Positions 25,025 through 34,427 of a stretch of DNA of 64,000 nt are shown piece by piece. Made by a program: the position numbers and the translations under genes. The stretch spans positions 87,686-151,685 of the forward strand of contig NZ_JADEWZ010000010.1 of the NCBI RefSeq assembly GCF_015207425.1, given 5' to 3'. Within the stretch, counting starts at the first letter, position 1, and each line of letters opens with the position of its first letter. The DNA comes from Lusitaniella coriacea LEGE 07157. Its GTDB lineage: Bacteria; Cyanobacteriota; Cyanobacteriia; Cyanobacteriales; Spirulinaceae. The notes under the pieces were generated by a model. It was not told the origin of the DNA, searched no databases, and worked only from the letters and a program-made list of their open reading frames with translations.

Positions 25025-27847
25025 CTATAACCAATTCCCCACCAGGACAAATGCAGCCCAGAAATAGGGATCTTCAAAATTCTCGTCTTGTAACAGTTTG
25101 AGTTGTGCGCGTTGCAGGGCTTGGGCTTTTGTGGCTCCTTGGTTAAATTCCTGGTAAAAATGAGCCATGAGTTCGGAGGTGGCGCGATCGCTCACTTTCC
25201 ACAGGGAAGCCATTGTACTGCGCGCCCCGGCGCGAACGGCAACCCCCGCTAACCCCAAGGCGGCGCGTTCGTCTCCCGTTGCAGTTTCGCAGGCACTCAA
25301 AACGAGGAGTTCGATGGGGCGTTTTTGGCGAGAATCGGCTTGAAGCAATTCCTTCAATTCCTTGGCATTGAGGGTTTCGTCCCAGGTGAGAACAAAGGTT
25401 TTTTCGGCATCGGAGCTAAATTGACCGTGGGTGGCGAGGTGAACGATGGGTGCGGTGGAGGATGCGGCTAGCTTGCTAAAATTTGCTTTGGTGAAGGTTT
25501 CGTTGAGCAGTTCTTCAGAAGAAATTGCGGTTTGAATTTGTTGCAGTTCTGCATCGACGTTGGGAATAGGGGGGAAGTTGGGGTGCGACTCGCTTTGTTT
25601 GCTGAGTCCTGCCGCGATCGCGCGCAATTCCGATCGCGCTAAAGGTTTAGGATCGAGGAGTTGCAATCCCGGCGTGAGGGCGAGAGAATATTTTTCGATT
25701 AAGTACTGTTCCCCATCATTCAAAGCAGCCATTGGAATGTTGCGCAATGCCCCATCCAGAACGAAAACAAGGGTTTGTACCCCACTCGCATTAAGGTCGG
25801 ACTCCGCAGGGCGAATCAGCCAGTTGTATAATCGCTCGGCGGCGCTTTCCCAGTTGGCACTGTCGGGATCTTTCGCGCGCACGGCGACAATTCCCCGCGA
25901 TGGATTTTCGTAGGTTTCGAGGGTTTGTTCGATAATTTCAGATCGACTGCTGTGACTGGCAAACAGATCCACCCCCAAAAAGCGTCCCAGAATAAATACA
26001 GCCCTTTCCACCTCTTTTTTCTTAACTGAAGTCGTGTAGCTTTTGAGGCGGGGCTTTCCGTCATCACTGGGCAGCGCGAGAATCACCTCCAAGCGATCTT
26101 CTAAGATCGCTGCGTACAAAACTGCCGTTTGCGCGTCTACTTGGTCGATTTGCACGGGAATCGTTTCGGTACAAGCTTCCCGGAAAAAGTTATCCAGTTC
26201 GGCGAGTTGCAGCGCTTCGAGGGCGAGACGCGCCCGTTGCAAGTCTTCTTGGGTTTCCTCTCCCGTTGTGGGGGAAGGGGTCAGGAGTAAGTCTACAAAT
26301 TCTCGATAAATGGGTTCGACACTTTCGCGAAAGGCGAATTGCGCGTCTGAGGTGACTGCCGCGAGGTCGCTACGGATGGATTTCAGGGCGCTCAGGGATT
26401 GGGAATAGGCGGCTTTTGCAGCTTCGCGATCGCCCTGCTGTTTGAGAATTTTCCCTAATTCCCCTTGCCATTGATAGGCGATATCGGTGGCGTTGATGGA
26501 TTGCGCGATCGCGCTTCCTTGTTCCAGAGCTTTTCTTGCTTCAGCCCAGCGCTGTTGTTGGGCGTAAAGTTTCCCCAAACCGCCCAGGGCGTAAGCTTCT
26601 GAGCGGCGATCTCCCAATTGCTTTGCTTCTTGAATTCCCGTGGCGAGAAACTGGGCAATTTGCCGTTGAGAAATCACTCCATCGAGGAGATTGGGTTGAA
26701 GTTCTTCGATCTTCAGCAGGGTCTGAGCGAAATTGATTCGGGCGTAAATCCCAGCGCGATTGGCGGGTAATTGCTCAATTTGGGGTTTAATTTGCCTAAT
26801 TAAGGCTAAAACTAGGTCTTCGGTTTTAACCTCTCCTAAAAAGTCTCCCGGAGGATGATTTGAAGCTTCTGCTTGGGGATTGTAGGTCAAGGCGAGGAGT
26901 AATTGTTGCTTATCGGGCAGTCCCTCCGCCAGATCCGGTTTATCCGTTAACAAACTGAGGGCATTTAATTGTGTCTGTACGCGCAGTTCAGGGTTGGGGG
27001 CGCTCAGAACCGCTTGACGGTATCGGTTGAGGGCGGTTTGGAAGAGAGTTGGATCGAATTTGTGCTGCAAGCGCGCCCTTGTGGTGTTGCCCGAACTGAG
27101 AAGAATGGGCGCGATCGCGCTCTTGTCCTCTAGGGTTTCCGCGATCGTTAAACTTTGCGCCAAAACGGCTTGGGAACCCTCCAAGTCTCCCAGCGCCCGC
27201 AACACATCCCCCAAATGTTTCAATGCCTTAGCCTTAAGAGCCGTATCCGGTTGCCCTTCAAGGCGCTCCTGCAAGGCTTCTAGGCGATCTTTCGCTTGGG
27301 CATACAATCCCAAAGTTTGCCACGCGATCGCTTGGTTAATTTGGCTGTTGGTTATCCCTTCAATATCCCCCACCCGTTCGTAGGCATCCGCCGCTTGTTT
27401 CCAAACCTCCAACGCCCCTTCTGCATTGCCTGCGGCTAATTGCAATTGTCCTTGCACGTCCCAAATTTGAGCGAGGAGTTGGGTTTGTTCCTCATTTTCC
27501 TCAAGGGTTTGAACCTGTTGCAAACTCTCTGTAATCGCGGTGTCTGCTTCGGTTAAATTCCCCGTTTTGAGATGAATGAGGGCTAAATTTCGCAACGCCG
27601 TGGCGATCCCTAAACTGTCCCCTTGAATTTTATAGTCCGCGATCGCGCGTTCCAAGCGTTGAATTGCTTCTGCAACCCTCCCCGCTTCATAAAGCTGCTG
27701 CGCTTCTTGTTCTAAGGTTTGTGCCACAACCCGAACGTCTTGAGGTGCGATAGATGAATCAAACCCCTTTGCCTGAAGGGTTTTTCCCACACCCACTGTG
27801 CAGATTAAGGCAACCATTAATAGAACAAGAAAACGCAACCTTTTCAT
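25025..27847 (-). CDS. Secreted TPR-CHAT domain protein
   Basis: From ATG 27847 (MKRLRFLVLL) the protein has 940 residues, beginning with a signal peptide. Many TPR repeats follow up to about residue 560 (IATALRNLALIHLKTGNLTE, then YALGGLGKLYAQQQRWAEAR), then a CHAT caspase-like domain. The catalytic His and Cys are in place: VHLATHG and LVLSACETATGDE. Signal and TPRs suggest activity in the periplasm or thylakoid lumen. It is the common cyanobacterial TPR-CHAT type, and no binary partner protease substrate is visible beside it. Confidence 0.9.
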   Translation of the reverse strand: MKRLRFLVLLMVALICTVGVGKTLQAKGFDSSIAPQDVRVVAQTLEQEAQQLYEAGRVAEAIQRLERAIADYKIQGDSLGIATALRNLALIHLKTGNLTEADTAITESLQQVQTLEENEEQTQLLAQIWDVQGQLQLAAGNAEGALEVWKQAADAYERVGDIEGITNSQINQAIAWQTLGLYAQAKDRLEALQERLEGQPDTALKAKALKHLGDVLRALGDLEGSQAVLAQSLTIAETLEDKSAIAPILLSSGNTTRARLQHKFDPTLFQTALNRYRQAVLSAPNPELRVQTQLNALSLLTDKPDLAEGLPDKQQLLLALTYNPQAEASNHPPGDFLGEVKTEDLVLALIRQIKPQIEQLPANRAGIYARINFAQTLLKIEELQPNLLDGVISQRQIAQFLATGIQEAKQLGDRRSEAYALGGLGKLYAQQQRWAEARKALEQGSAIAQSINATDIAYQWQGELGKILKQQGDREAAKAAYSQSLSALKSIRSDLAAVTSDAQFAFRESVEPIYREFVDLLLTPSPTTGEETQEDLQRARLALEALQLAELDNFFREACTETIPVQIDQVDAQTAVLYAAILEDRLEVILALPSDDGKPRLKSYTTSVKKKEVERAVFILGRFLGVDLFASHSSRSEIIEQTLETYENPSRGIVAVRAKDPDSANWESAAERLYNWLIRPAESDLNASGVQTLVFVLDGALRNIPMAALNDGEQYLIEKYSLALTPGLQLLDPKPLARSELRAIAAGLSKQSESHPNFPPIPNVDAELQQIQTAISSEELLNETFTKANFSKLAASSTAPIVHLATHGQFSSDAEKTFVLTWDETLNAKELKELLQADSRQKRPIELLVLSACETATGDERAALGLAGVAVRAGARSTMASLWKVSDRATSELMAHFYQEFNQGATKAQALQRAQLKLLQDENFEDPYFWAAFVLVGNWL

Positions 27848-28226
27848 GTGGAACTCCGAATATATAGCAATTCTCACTCTGGTGAGGTACAAAGCTTGAG
27901 GCAGTTGGCAGTAGTAGGGTTGGCAGCGCCCACCAGCCTTAAGTCAGTGCCATTCATTCATTTATAGCTTTTAGCCAAGATGTCTAAGCTTAATGCGTAG
28001 TGCGATGCGATCCCCGAACCTCTAATTTATAGCAATTCTTGCTCTGGGGGAAATAGCACAAGCCAGGAGTATTAGGACATTGGTGAAGGCGAGCAGGGGA
28101 AGCTGGGGACGCGGGGAGTGGGAGACACGGGGACAGGTTAGCAATCCATCTTCCCTTCTGCCTCCTGCCATCTGCCATATGCCTTCTACAATAGCGACTG
28201 TCCTAACTGTTATGGCGACTGCTATA
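27848..28226. repeat. 379-nt repeat-filled gap between CHAT and carotenoid oxygenase genes
   Basis: No gene is seen. It contains TATAGCAATTCTCACTCTGG (27855) and a second TATAGCAATTCTTGCTCTGG (28029), the piece TAGGGTTGGCAGCGCCCACC (27915) shared with 41983, and a full copy of the 1726-type repeat (28045-28227) ending in CCTAACTGTTATGGCGACTG. Confidence 0.7.
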
Positions 28227-30599
28227 CTATTCCCCTTTCGGAAAATGAGGATAAATTTCGCGATCGAATAGTTTTTGAATTCGGGCTTGAATTTCCCGGT
28301 ATCTTGGCGCAATCTCATCAACAATTTCCTGAAAATCTTCCTTAACCGGAATGCAATAGGTGCTATTACGCGGCGCGATCGCGTCCAACCAAGCGCTATG
28401 GGTGCTAAAAGCAAAACTCATTTGGGGATGGCGCAACTTGCAAACAGGCCCTCCTTGGAGATTGCCCGCATCAAAAATCCAAATTTCGCTCAAACTGGCT
28501 TTCAGGGAGTTGTTGGGATCGGGAGTGTAATCGACGGTACAGAAGAGATAGCCATCCGTAGACCCACCGCTACCATTCGCGCGAGGGATAAAGTGAGGAG
28601 AGTTGGCAAAATGACCATCAGGAAGCGTGTAGCCGTCTTGCAACTCCATTGTTTTGGTGTTGAGGCGACAGAGGTTTGCGGGTTTGCCGCTATTGGAATT
28701 TGCCCGAACTTTTACAGCAGGGATTTCGCGATATTTGTAGTCTTTGTATAGATCGTAGATGAACTCCGGTAGCAAATCTTTCCACGCGCCGTAGGAGTTG
28801 AGATAAATATTTTCAAACTGTTCTGGGGGATACCAATGGTCGCCGATTTTTTCGGGACTGTAGGCATAGAGTCCCGTTGCCCAGGTGTAATCGAGATCGT
28901 AGGTTAATGTGCTATTGAGGAGTTTTGCGGTTTTGCCCTGAATTTGATAACGTCCCATTTGATTGATATCCATACCATCAATCAGCATTCCCAAAGGGGG
29001 ACGGGGATTTTCGGTGAGGGGGATGTCAATTTTGCGCAACCATTCCGCAACATCCCAAGCACAGGCATGAATCGCATGGAGAGTGACGGTATCGTTGGGA
29101 TTGGCGTAGTCTACGTGGTAGTGAAAACCTTCCCGTGGAATTTGCAGTTTTTGGACGACAATTTCTTTACTATTGCCCGTCCCACTACTCTCTTTCGTTA
29201 ATTTTTCGCCGTCTTTGAGTTCGTTGCGAGGGACAAGATAAATTGTGCTGTCGGGAAGTTGGGGATAGTCAAGGAGTTTGCGAACAAGTCTGTCGAGTTT
29301 TTGATCCTTAAGGGTAACGAGTTGAGAAAGTCCGATTTTTAAGGAGGTGTCCATCAGAACGATGTAATCTTCGGTTACGCCGATCTGGTGCATGGTTTGT
29401 TGGATTGTGACGGGAGTTCCGTCGGGATTCATCAGTTTCCAGCGTTCGAGGTTATCGCCACCATCCCAGCGCAGAACGTAGGTGATATCTTGAAGATTTT
29501 CTGCGTTTTCGATGAATTGCAGGGCGAGGTTAATGAATTGAATGAGGTCTTGGAGGTGTTCTTGGCAATCCTCCAAACATTCAGAATCGTGCAAGTCCTC
29601 AATAATGACTTGTTTGAGTTCGCGACAAAATTCGGTGAGTTCTCCATTGGGGGCGAGTCGTACCAGATCGATTTTGAAGAGGAAGAGTGTGGAGAGGAAC
29701 GTGCGTTCGAGTTTGCGCAGGGCTTTGAGGAAGGGGAATTTTTGTTCCCAACGCAGGACGCGCGCGATCGCGTGACTCAGATCCCCCACCACGAATTTCA
29801 ATAGTTTGAGGAAGTTGCCCAAAAGTTCGACGAGTTCGGCAACCGTTCGCCCTAAAGCGGCGGATTTGAGGGCGGGAGAAATTAAGGTTTTGAAGGATTT
29901 GCCGTAATTAACAGTGATGACGCAGGGTTTTGGTTTTCCGTTTTCGTCCTTAGTACGGGGATCGAAGTAAGGGTGCGCAGTACTCATAATCAACCCAAAG
30001 GGCAATTTGAGGACGATTTGTTGAACCCAGTTTTTTTGCCATCCCAAAGCGGTGATCGTTTCGAGGGAAATGGGATCGATTTCGTAGGGACGACCCGCAT
30101 CTAAAGTGACCAGGAGACGGGTATTTTCTCCTGGGAATTTGGCGACCAACCAGGCAGTATTCACCACGTTGCGAACGCCCAGCCATTCGGAGAGACGGGC
30201 AACGCCCAGATCGAAATACTCAAATTGTTGATATTCCGAATTTTCAAAGATCGCGCGATCGGCTTGTTGGGAAGGTGTTGCGGCGATTTTTCCCGTCAGC
30301 CACACTTTTCCGGGAGTTTCTTGTTGATTGTCGCGATCGACTTTTTTATTAAAATCAAAGCGGTACATCATCCCATCGCCATTGATCACCGGCGCGCCGT
30401 CGATGGAGGGCAGGATGAGGGGCGTTCCCGCCAGGGGTTTTGAGTTGGCAAACCCTGCTGCTGCTAGTAGGTAGAGATGACCTTGGAGGTCGCTGGGGAA
30501 GGTTCCTTCAACTTGTTCCATCTCACTCGTCTCGATGTCGTGTCGGTTGACGGTGAGGATCGCGGAGGGGAAATACGGCCCGTACATTGATTCGCCCAT
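28227..30599 (-). CDS. Carotenoid oxygenase family protein with a large internal insertion
   Basis: From the second ATG (30599), which has GAGG 9 nt upstream, the protein has 790 residues. Carotenoid oxygenase text is clear at both ends (EGTFPSDLQGHLYLLAAAGF, GDGMMYRFDF near the N-terminus; YLFCTVDYTPD, HPQMSFAFSTHSAW near the C-terminus). Iron-site histidines are likely in STAHPYFD, TMHQIGVTEDY, LHAIHACAWD and the C-terminal FSTHSAW. The length is about 300 residues over the usual 480. Much of the excess lies between STAHPYFD and TMHQIG, where helical, charged text (LGNFLKLLKFVVGDLSHAIA) replaces a short loop. Substrate is unknown. Confidence 0.87.
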   Translation of the reverse strand: MGESMYGPYFPSAILTVNRHDIETSEMEQVEGTFPSDLQGHLYLLAAAGFANSKPLAGTPLILPSIDGAPVINGDGMMYRFDFNKKVDRDNQQETPGKVWLTGKIAATPSQQADRAIFENSEYQQFEYFDLGVARLSEWLGVRNVVNTAWLVAKFPGENTRLLVTLDAGRPYEIDPISLETITALGWQKNWVQQIVLKLPFGLIMSTAHPYFDPRTKDENGKPKPCVITVNYGKSFKTLISPALKSAALGRTVAELVELLGNFLKLLKFVVGDLSHAIARVLRWEQKFPFLKALRKLERTFLSTLFLFKIDLVRLAPNGELTEFCRELKQVIIEDLHDSECLEDCQEHLQDLIQFINLALQFIENAENLQDITYVLRWDGGDNLERWKLMNPDGTPVTIQQTMHQIGVTEDYIVLMDTSLKIGLSQLVTLKDQKLDRLVRKLLDYPQLPDSTIYLVPRNELKDGEKLTKESSGTGNSKEIVVQKLQIPREGFHYHVDYANPNDTVTLHAIHACAWDVAEWLRKIDIPLTENPRPPLGMLIDGMDINQMGRYQIQGKTAKLLNSTLTYDLDYTWATGLYAYSPEKIGDHWYPPEQFENIYLNSYGAWKDLLPEFIYDLYKDYKYREIPAVKVRANSNSGKPANLCRLNTKTMELQDGYTLPDGHFANSPHFIPRANGSGGSTDGYLFCTVDYTPDPNNSLKASLSEIWIFDAGNLQGGPVCKLRHPQMSFAFSTHSAWLDAIAPRNSTYCIPVKEDFQEIVDEIAPRYREIQARIQKLFDREIYPHFPKGE

Positions 30600-31003
30600 T
30601 GGAGTCATACCTCGGCAAAATTTGCATTTCCATTGTACTGACTTATTTTTTGAGCAAATGGACTCAATATCCGCAATCGTGCTTAAATTCTGCCTATAAA
30701 TTCTCTATTTTGAATACCGATTGTTTTAACGGGGCAACCCAAAAGCCTGGGCTATTTTTACGCCTCTATCTTAAGACAGAGCTGCATTACGGTATTTTTA
30801 CGCGAGTTTCGCTCGCAATGGGCTTACGGGAACAGGAGAAGTATCGTAGAAATTTTTTCTTCTTGTTATGGATTGTGTTATCTCTGCAAATTTAGAGTTA
30901 TGGGTTCAGAATTACATCACCCAGAAGCCCTGCAAGAGGAAACCTCAGAGGCGTTCCGACCTCTCCCAAATCTGGGCAGAGGGGAGATAGATACAAGGGT
31001 TTC
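30600..31003. other. 404-nt intergenic region
   Basis: The left part shows no feature apart from AT-rich DNA. Near 30940-30976 lies AAACCTCAGAGGCGTTCCGA followed by CCTCTCCCAAATCTGG, the inverse copy of the repeat at about 14355-14394. The last bases before 31004 (CACCCCGTCTCCCC) belong to the octamer family. Confidence 0.55.
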
Positions 31004-31831
31004 TCACCCCGTCTCCCCCTGAAGAGATCGCGCCCAAAGTGCCAGAACGCTAATAAATAAAATTCCCATCCCACCCGCTACGGGATTGCCATCTACGCCA
31101 GTAATCCAATCAGAAACGCGGTTGGTGTAGCGAAGGATTTGACCGATATTGAGAATGTAATAGCCCCAAACTAACCCGGCGTGCAAGCCAATTGTAATGC
31201 CCAAACGCCCTCGGCGCGATCGCTTTGCCCAAACGAGAGCGAGTCCTAAAATAATTAAACCGGGAAACTGCGGTAGGGTGCGAATCACCTCTGAGATGGG
31301 TTTGAGGAAGTGTAGGGTTGCATAAGCAAGAGCATCCGTCCAGAGGGCGGTTTTTGGGGAGTAATCCCGTTCGAGTTCGTCCAGTAACCAGCCGCGAAAA
31401 ACCAATTCTTCAGCAAAACCAATTCCTAACGCGCTGAGGAATCCCTCTGCAATGGTTTGTCCTAAATTGGATGCGGATTGAAATTGCACCCATCCCAACC
31501 CCGCCATCAGTGCAAAGAGTGCAAAGGTGAGTAATAGCCCAATACTCAACCCATTGAGCAGATCGATCCCGTTGCGGCGACTCAATTCTAAACCGTAGTG
31601 TTTAAAAATTCGCGGCTCTCGGCAAACGTATTGACCCCAAAAGTGCAGCAAAACGATAAAAAGGATCGCGAGCAATCCCATTGTGAGGATGGTTGTGAGG
31701 TTAGGATCGTGCCGGAAAATGAGGAATAGGGGAAGGGCAAAAGGCAACCAAATCCCCAGAAGCGCGATCGCGAAAAGCCCCAGCCGAAGGGGAGTGGGGA
31801 ACGCAGCAATCCGACGAAATTTAAGTTTCAA
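31004..31831 (-). CDS. CPBP family intramembrane protease
   Basis: The 275-residue membrane protein has about seven segments and the three CPBP/Abi motifs: EELVFRGW (E141, E142, R146), LAYATLHFL and IGLHAGLVWG. Members are glutamate intramembrane proteases used in prenyl-protein processing or as immunity proteins. It lies 8 nt downstream of clpS, so the two are almost surely one operon. The last codons (LQGETG) enter octamer-like DNA. Confidence 0.88.
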   Translation of the reverse strand: MKLKFRRIAAFPTPLRLGLFAIALLGIWLPFALPLFLIFRHDPNLTTILTMGLLAILFIVLLHFWGQYVCREPRIFKHYGLELSRRNGIDLLNGLSIGLLLTFALFALMAGLGWVQFQSASNLGQTIAEGFLSALGIGFAEELVFRGWLLDELERDYSPKTALWTDALAYATLHFLKPISEVIRTLPQFPGLIILGLALVWAKRSRRGRLGITIGLHAGLVWGYYILNIGQILRYTNRVSDWITGVDGNPVAGGMGILFISVLALWARSLQGETG

Positions 31832-31839
31832 GATTTAAT

Positions 31840-32133
31840 TTAATCGTCCGGTTCGATGGTGCTGGTTAAGCCGTGGTTTTTCAAAGTTTCGCAGTAAAAC
31901 TCAGCGTGTTCCAACGCGCAGGTGATGACCAAAGCCATCCCGTTATTATGAGCTTCCATCATAATATTGACCGCTTGTGCCTGGGTCATTCCCGCCACGG
32001 TTTTCATTAACGTTTGGGTGACATACTCCATTGAATTAACATCGTCGTTGTGGAGTAGAACGCGATAGCGAGGTGCGGGTTTGCGGACGGTGGATGTGGA
32101 ACTTGTAGGTTTAGTCAGCACTTCAGTAGACAC
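31840..32133 (-). CDS. clpS: ATP-dependent Clp protease adaptor ClpS
   Basis: At 97 residues it has the ClpS core: YRVLLHNDDVNSMEYV, where the DD pair binds N-degrons, then TQAQAVNIMMEAHNNGMALV and ALEHAEFY. It delivers N-end-rule substrates to ClpC/ClpA. The start is GTG, favoured by a strong GAAGGAGG 6-12 nt upstream. The downstream CPBP protease gene is spaced 8 nt away. Confidence 0.95.
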   Translation of the reverse strand: MSTEVLTKPTSSTSTVRKPAPRYRVLLHNDDVNSMEYVTQTLMKTVAGMTQAQAVNIMMEAHNNGMALVITCALEHAEFYCETLKNHGLTSTIEPDD

Positions 32134-32255
32134 GATTTTCCTCCTTCAAATTGACAAACAAGATCGACGCGCGATCGGTGTCGCGCCTATTTTAAAAATA
32201 CTAACTTGAAATGAGAAAACAGGGCATCCGCGATCGCGCCCATAAATTCTCACTC

Positions 32256-32520
32256 CTATCAAATCCGCTTGAATCTCCCCAGTTGGGGCTAACACGGAGA
32301 CACGGAGACACGGAGACGCGGGGACACGGAGACACGGCACTTCGACACGCTCAGTGACCGGGGGACACGGGGACGCGGGGACACGGGGACACGGCACTTC
32401 GACACGCTCAGTGACCGGGGGACACGGAGATACGGAGATACGGAGATACGGCACTTCGACACGCTCAGTGACCGGGAGACACGGAGACACGGAGACACGG
32501 AGATACGGAGAAAGAATCGA
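32256..32520. repeat. Octamer array containing three 57-bp repeats with REP-like palindromes
   Basis: The 419-nt gap between clpS and the kinase gene is mostly this array. It starts with an inverse end of the small element (TCAAATCCGCTTGAATC). Then come ACACGGAG octamers and three copies of CGGCACTTCGACACGCTCAG TGACCG at 32335, 32392 and 32449, exactly 57 bp apart. CACTTCGA / CGCTCAGTG is a weak palindrome of the REP type. A fourth copy lies at 44644. Frames across this DNA read as TERVEV peptides and are not genes. Confidence 0.8.
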
Positions 32521-32552
32521 TCCACAAATTGAAAACTGACAGACGGCTACTC

Positions 32553-34322
32553 TCAATCAATCCGACGACCGCTCAACGCCACCCGAAACCCAATACTACT
32601 ATCATCCACATCTGGGTCGTATTTCAGGCGAGATGCGCAGCGACAATCATCGGGATTCGCCAACCACGCACCACCGCGCAGCAGCCTAGGAGAGCGTCTA
32701 TTGTGCGCCAGCCAAGGCGTTCCATCCCCCGGCGCTCCCTTATAATCCTCATGCCAACAATCCGCACACCATTCTCGAACATTACCGTGCATATCGTATA
32801 ATCCAAAAGCATTGGGAAAAAATTCGCCCACATCGGTTGTTTGTTCGCGATAAATTCCCTTAGAAGCCCTCACATTAATATCGCGTCCATTGTAATTTGC
32901 TAAATCCGTTGTTATCGTTTCCCCAAAATGAAATGGGGTCGCAGTTCCCCCGCGACAAGCATATTCCCATTCCGCTTCGCTGGGAAGGCGATAGGGCTTC
33001 CCGGTTTGTCCTGATAACCGCCCACAAAACTGCTCCGCTTCATACCACGAAACTTGCTCGACAGGGCGATTTTTTCCCTTGAAGCGAGACGGATTATTCC
33101 CCATCACCATTTCCCACTGCGCCTGGGTAATCGGATACTTGCTCAGAAAAAAAGGTTTGAGCCTCACTCTGTGTTGCGGACTTTCCTCCTTATTTCCTTC
33201 CCATTCGGACGAACCCATCCAAAAAATCCCCCCAGGAATGCAAACCATTTCCAGGGAAACGCCATTATCAAAATCTTCCTTAAAATACTCCGCTTTGCCA
33301 GGAAAACGCTGTAGTTCTACATTTTTGCGAAATAACTTCTGTTGCAATTGAACCATCACACTCTCAAACTCAAAACTTTGTAGGGGTGAAGTTTGGGTTT
33401 GAAAAGTTGTTGGACTAAAGATCGCTCTACTTTTCCGTTGCATCGGGATAGAAGCTTGCAGCGCAACCATCACCTCCTCTGCGGTTCCCCAGCGATCGCG
33501 CAAAGAATTTTGTACCATCTTATCCAAAATCTTCCCCAATTCCGGACTAATCGGATTATTCATCAAATACTGTCGCCACGCCCACTTTCCTTCATAAAGA
33601 TCGAACAAATCAAACGGAGACATTTGCACAAGCAGGTGTAAGCAGGTTGCCCCTAAACTATAAATATCGCTAGCAAACGTGGCTTTACCCTTAAGCTGTT
33701 CGGGAGCAACGTATTCCGCACTGCCAATCGTGGTTCCGGTTTTCGCTAAAGCCGTTGCTGTGGCGTACTTTGCCGCACCAAAATCCACTAATACCAATCG
33801 TTTATCCTGACGACGGCAGATAATATTTTCCGGTTTAATATCCCGGTGAATGACCTCCCCTTGGTGGAGAAATTGCAAAACCGGAAGCAAATCTTTTAAC
33901 ACATCTCTAATTTGAGCCTCCTTAAAAACCCCCTGTTCCTTCAGTTCTTGGGCTAGGTTTTTCCCGTCAATAAATTCTTGAACGATATATTGGCAATTAT
34001 CTTGTTTTACGCGATCGTAGAGAGTAGGAATTTGAGGATGAGTGCCAACTTGTTCTAAGCGAATTGCTTCGAGTTCAAAGAGTTCGGCAGCTTTTTGAGA
34101 ATCGTTTTGTCCTGCGGGATAGAATTGCTTGATGACGCAGCGAGGACGGGAGGGTTTTTGTTCGTCCTCCACGAGATAAGTTCGTCCAAAACCCCCTTGA
34201 CCAATGAGCTTGAGGGGACGGTAACGATTGCCCAGAAGTAGCTTTGTGCCGCAAGTTTGACAGAAATTGTTATTCGGTGGATTGCGTGGCTGAGTGCAAG
34301 CGGGATTGAAGCAATAGCTCAT
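32553..34322 (-). CDS. Zinc-ribbon Ser/Thr protein kinase fused to a formylglycine-enzyme-like domain
   Basis: The 589-residue protein starts with a four-Cys ribbon (C4, C9, C21, C24), then a Hanks-type kinase: GQGGFG (41-46), K65, HRDIKPEN (159-166) and DFG (180-182). A linker follows, then an FGE/sulfatase-modifying domain (about 350-589) with MGSSEWEGN, LPSEAEWEYACRGG and the C-terminal GGAWLANPDDCRCASRLKY, GFRVAL. The fold of that C-terminal tail is the same C-type-lectin-like one used as variable region by diversity-generating retroelements. No reverse transcriptase is in the window. It diverges from the Uma2 gene. Confidence 0.9.
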   Translation of the reverse strand: MSYCFNPACTQPRNPPNNNFCQTCGTKLLLGNRYRPLKLIGQGGFGRTYLVEDEQKPSRPRCVIKQFYPAGQNDSQKAAELFELEAIRLEQVGTHPQIPTLYDRVKQDNCQYIVQEFIDGKNLAQELKEQGVFKEAQIRDVLKDLLPVLQFLHQGEVIHRDIKPENIICRRQDKRLVLVDFGAAKYATATALAKTGTTIGSAEYVAPEQLKGKATFASDIYSLGATCLHLLVQMSPFDLFDLYEGKWAWRQYLMNNPISPELGKILDKMVQNSLRDRWGTAEEVMVALQASIPMQRKSRAIFSPTTFQTQTSPLQSFEFESVMVQLQQKLFRKNVELQRFPGKAEYFKEDFDNGVSLEMVCIPGGIFWMGSSEWEGNKEESPQHRVRLKPFFLSKYPITQAQWEMVMGNNPSRFKGKNRPVEQVSWYEAEQFCGRLSGQTGKPYRLPSEAEWEYACRGGTATPFHFGETITTDLANYNGRDINVRASKGIYREQTTDVGEFFPNAFGLYDMHGNVREWCADCWHEDYKGAPGDGTPWLAHNRRSPRLLRGGAWLANPDDCRCASRLKYDPDVDDSSIGFRVALSGRRID

Positions 34323-34427
34323 CGTTTAAGGATGCGGTGGTTCTATTCCCATTGTGCCATTGTCCTCCGTGGGGATAGGGACAGGAGTTCTACAATACGA
34401 GTACCACAGGAAGTCAAGGAGCGTGCC

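Noticed and set aside
32335..32475. Three evenly spaced repeats as a small CRISPR array
   Set aside because: The DNA between the repeats is itself octamer repeat, not unique spacers, and no cas gene is present.
32146..32556. Long minus- and plus-strand open frames over the gap after clpS
   Set aside because: They consist of repeated RVEVP / SVTER-type peptides made only by the octamer and 57-bp repeats; there is no ribosome site.
32553..34322. Complete diversity-generating retroelement
   Set aside because: No reverse transcriptase gene and no template-repeat copy of the C-terminal region is in the window.
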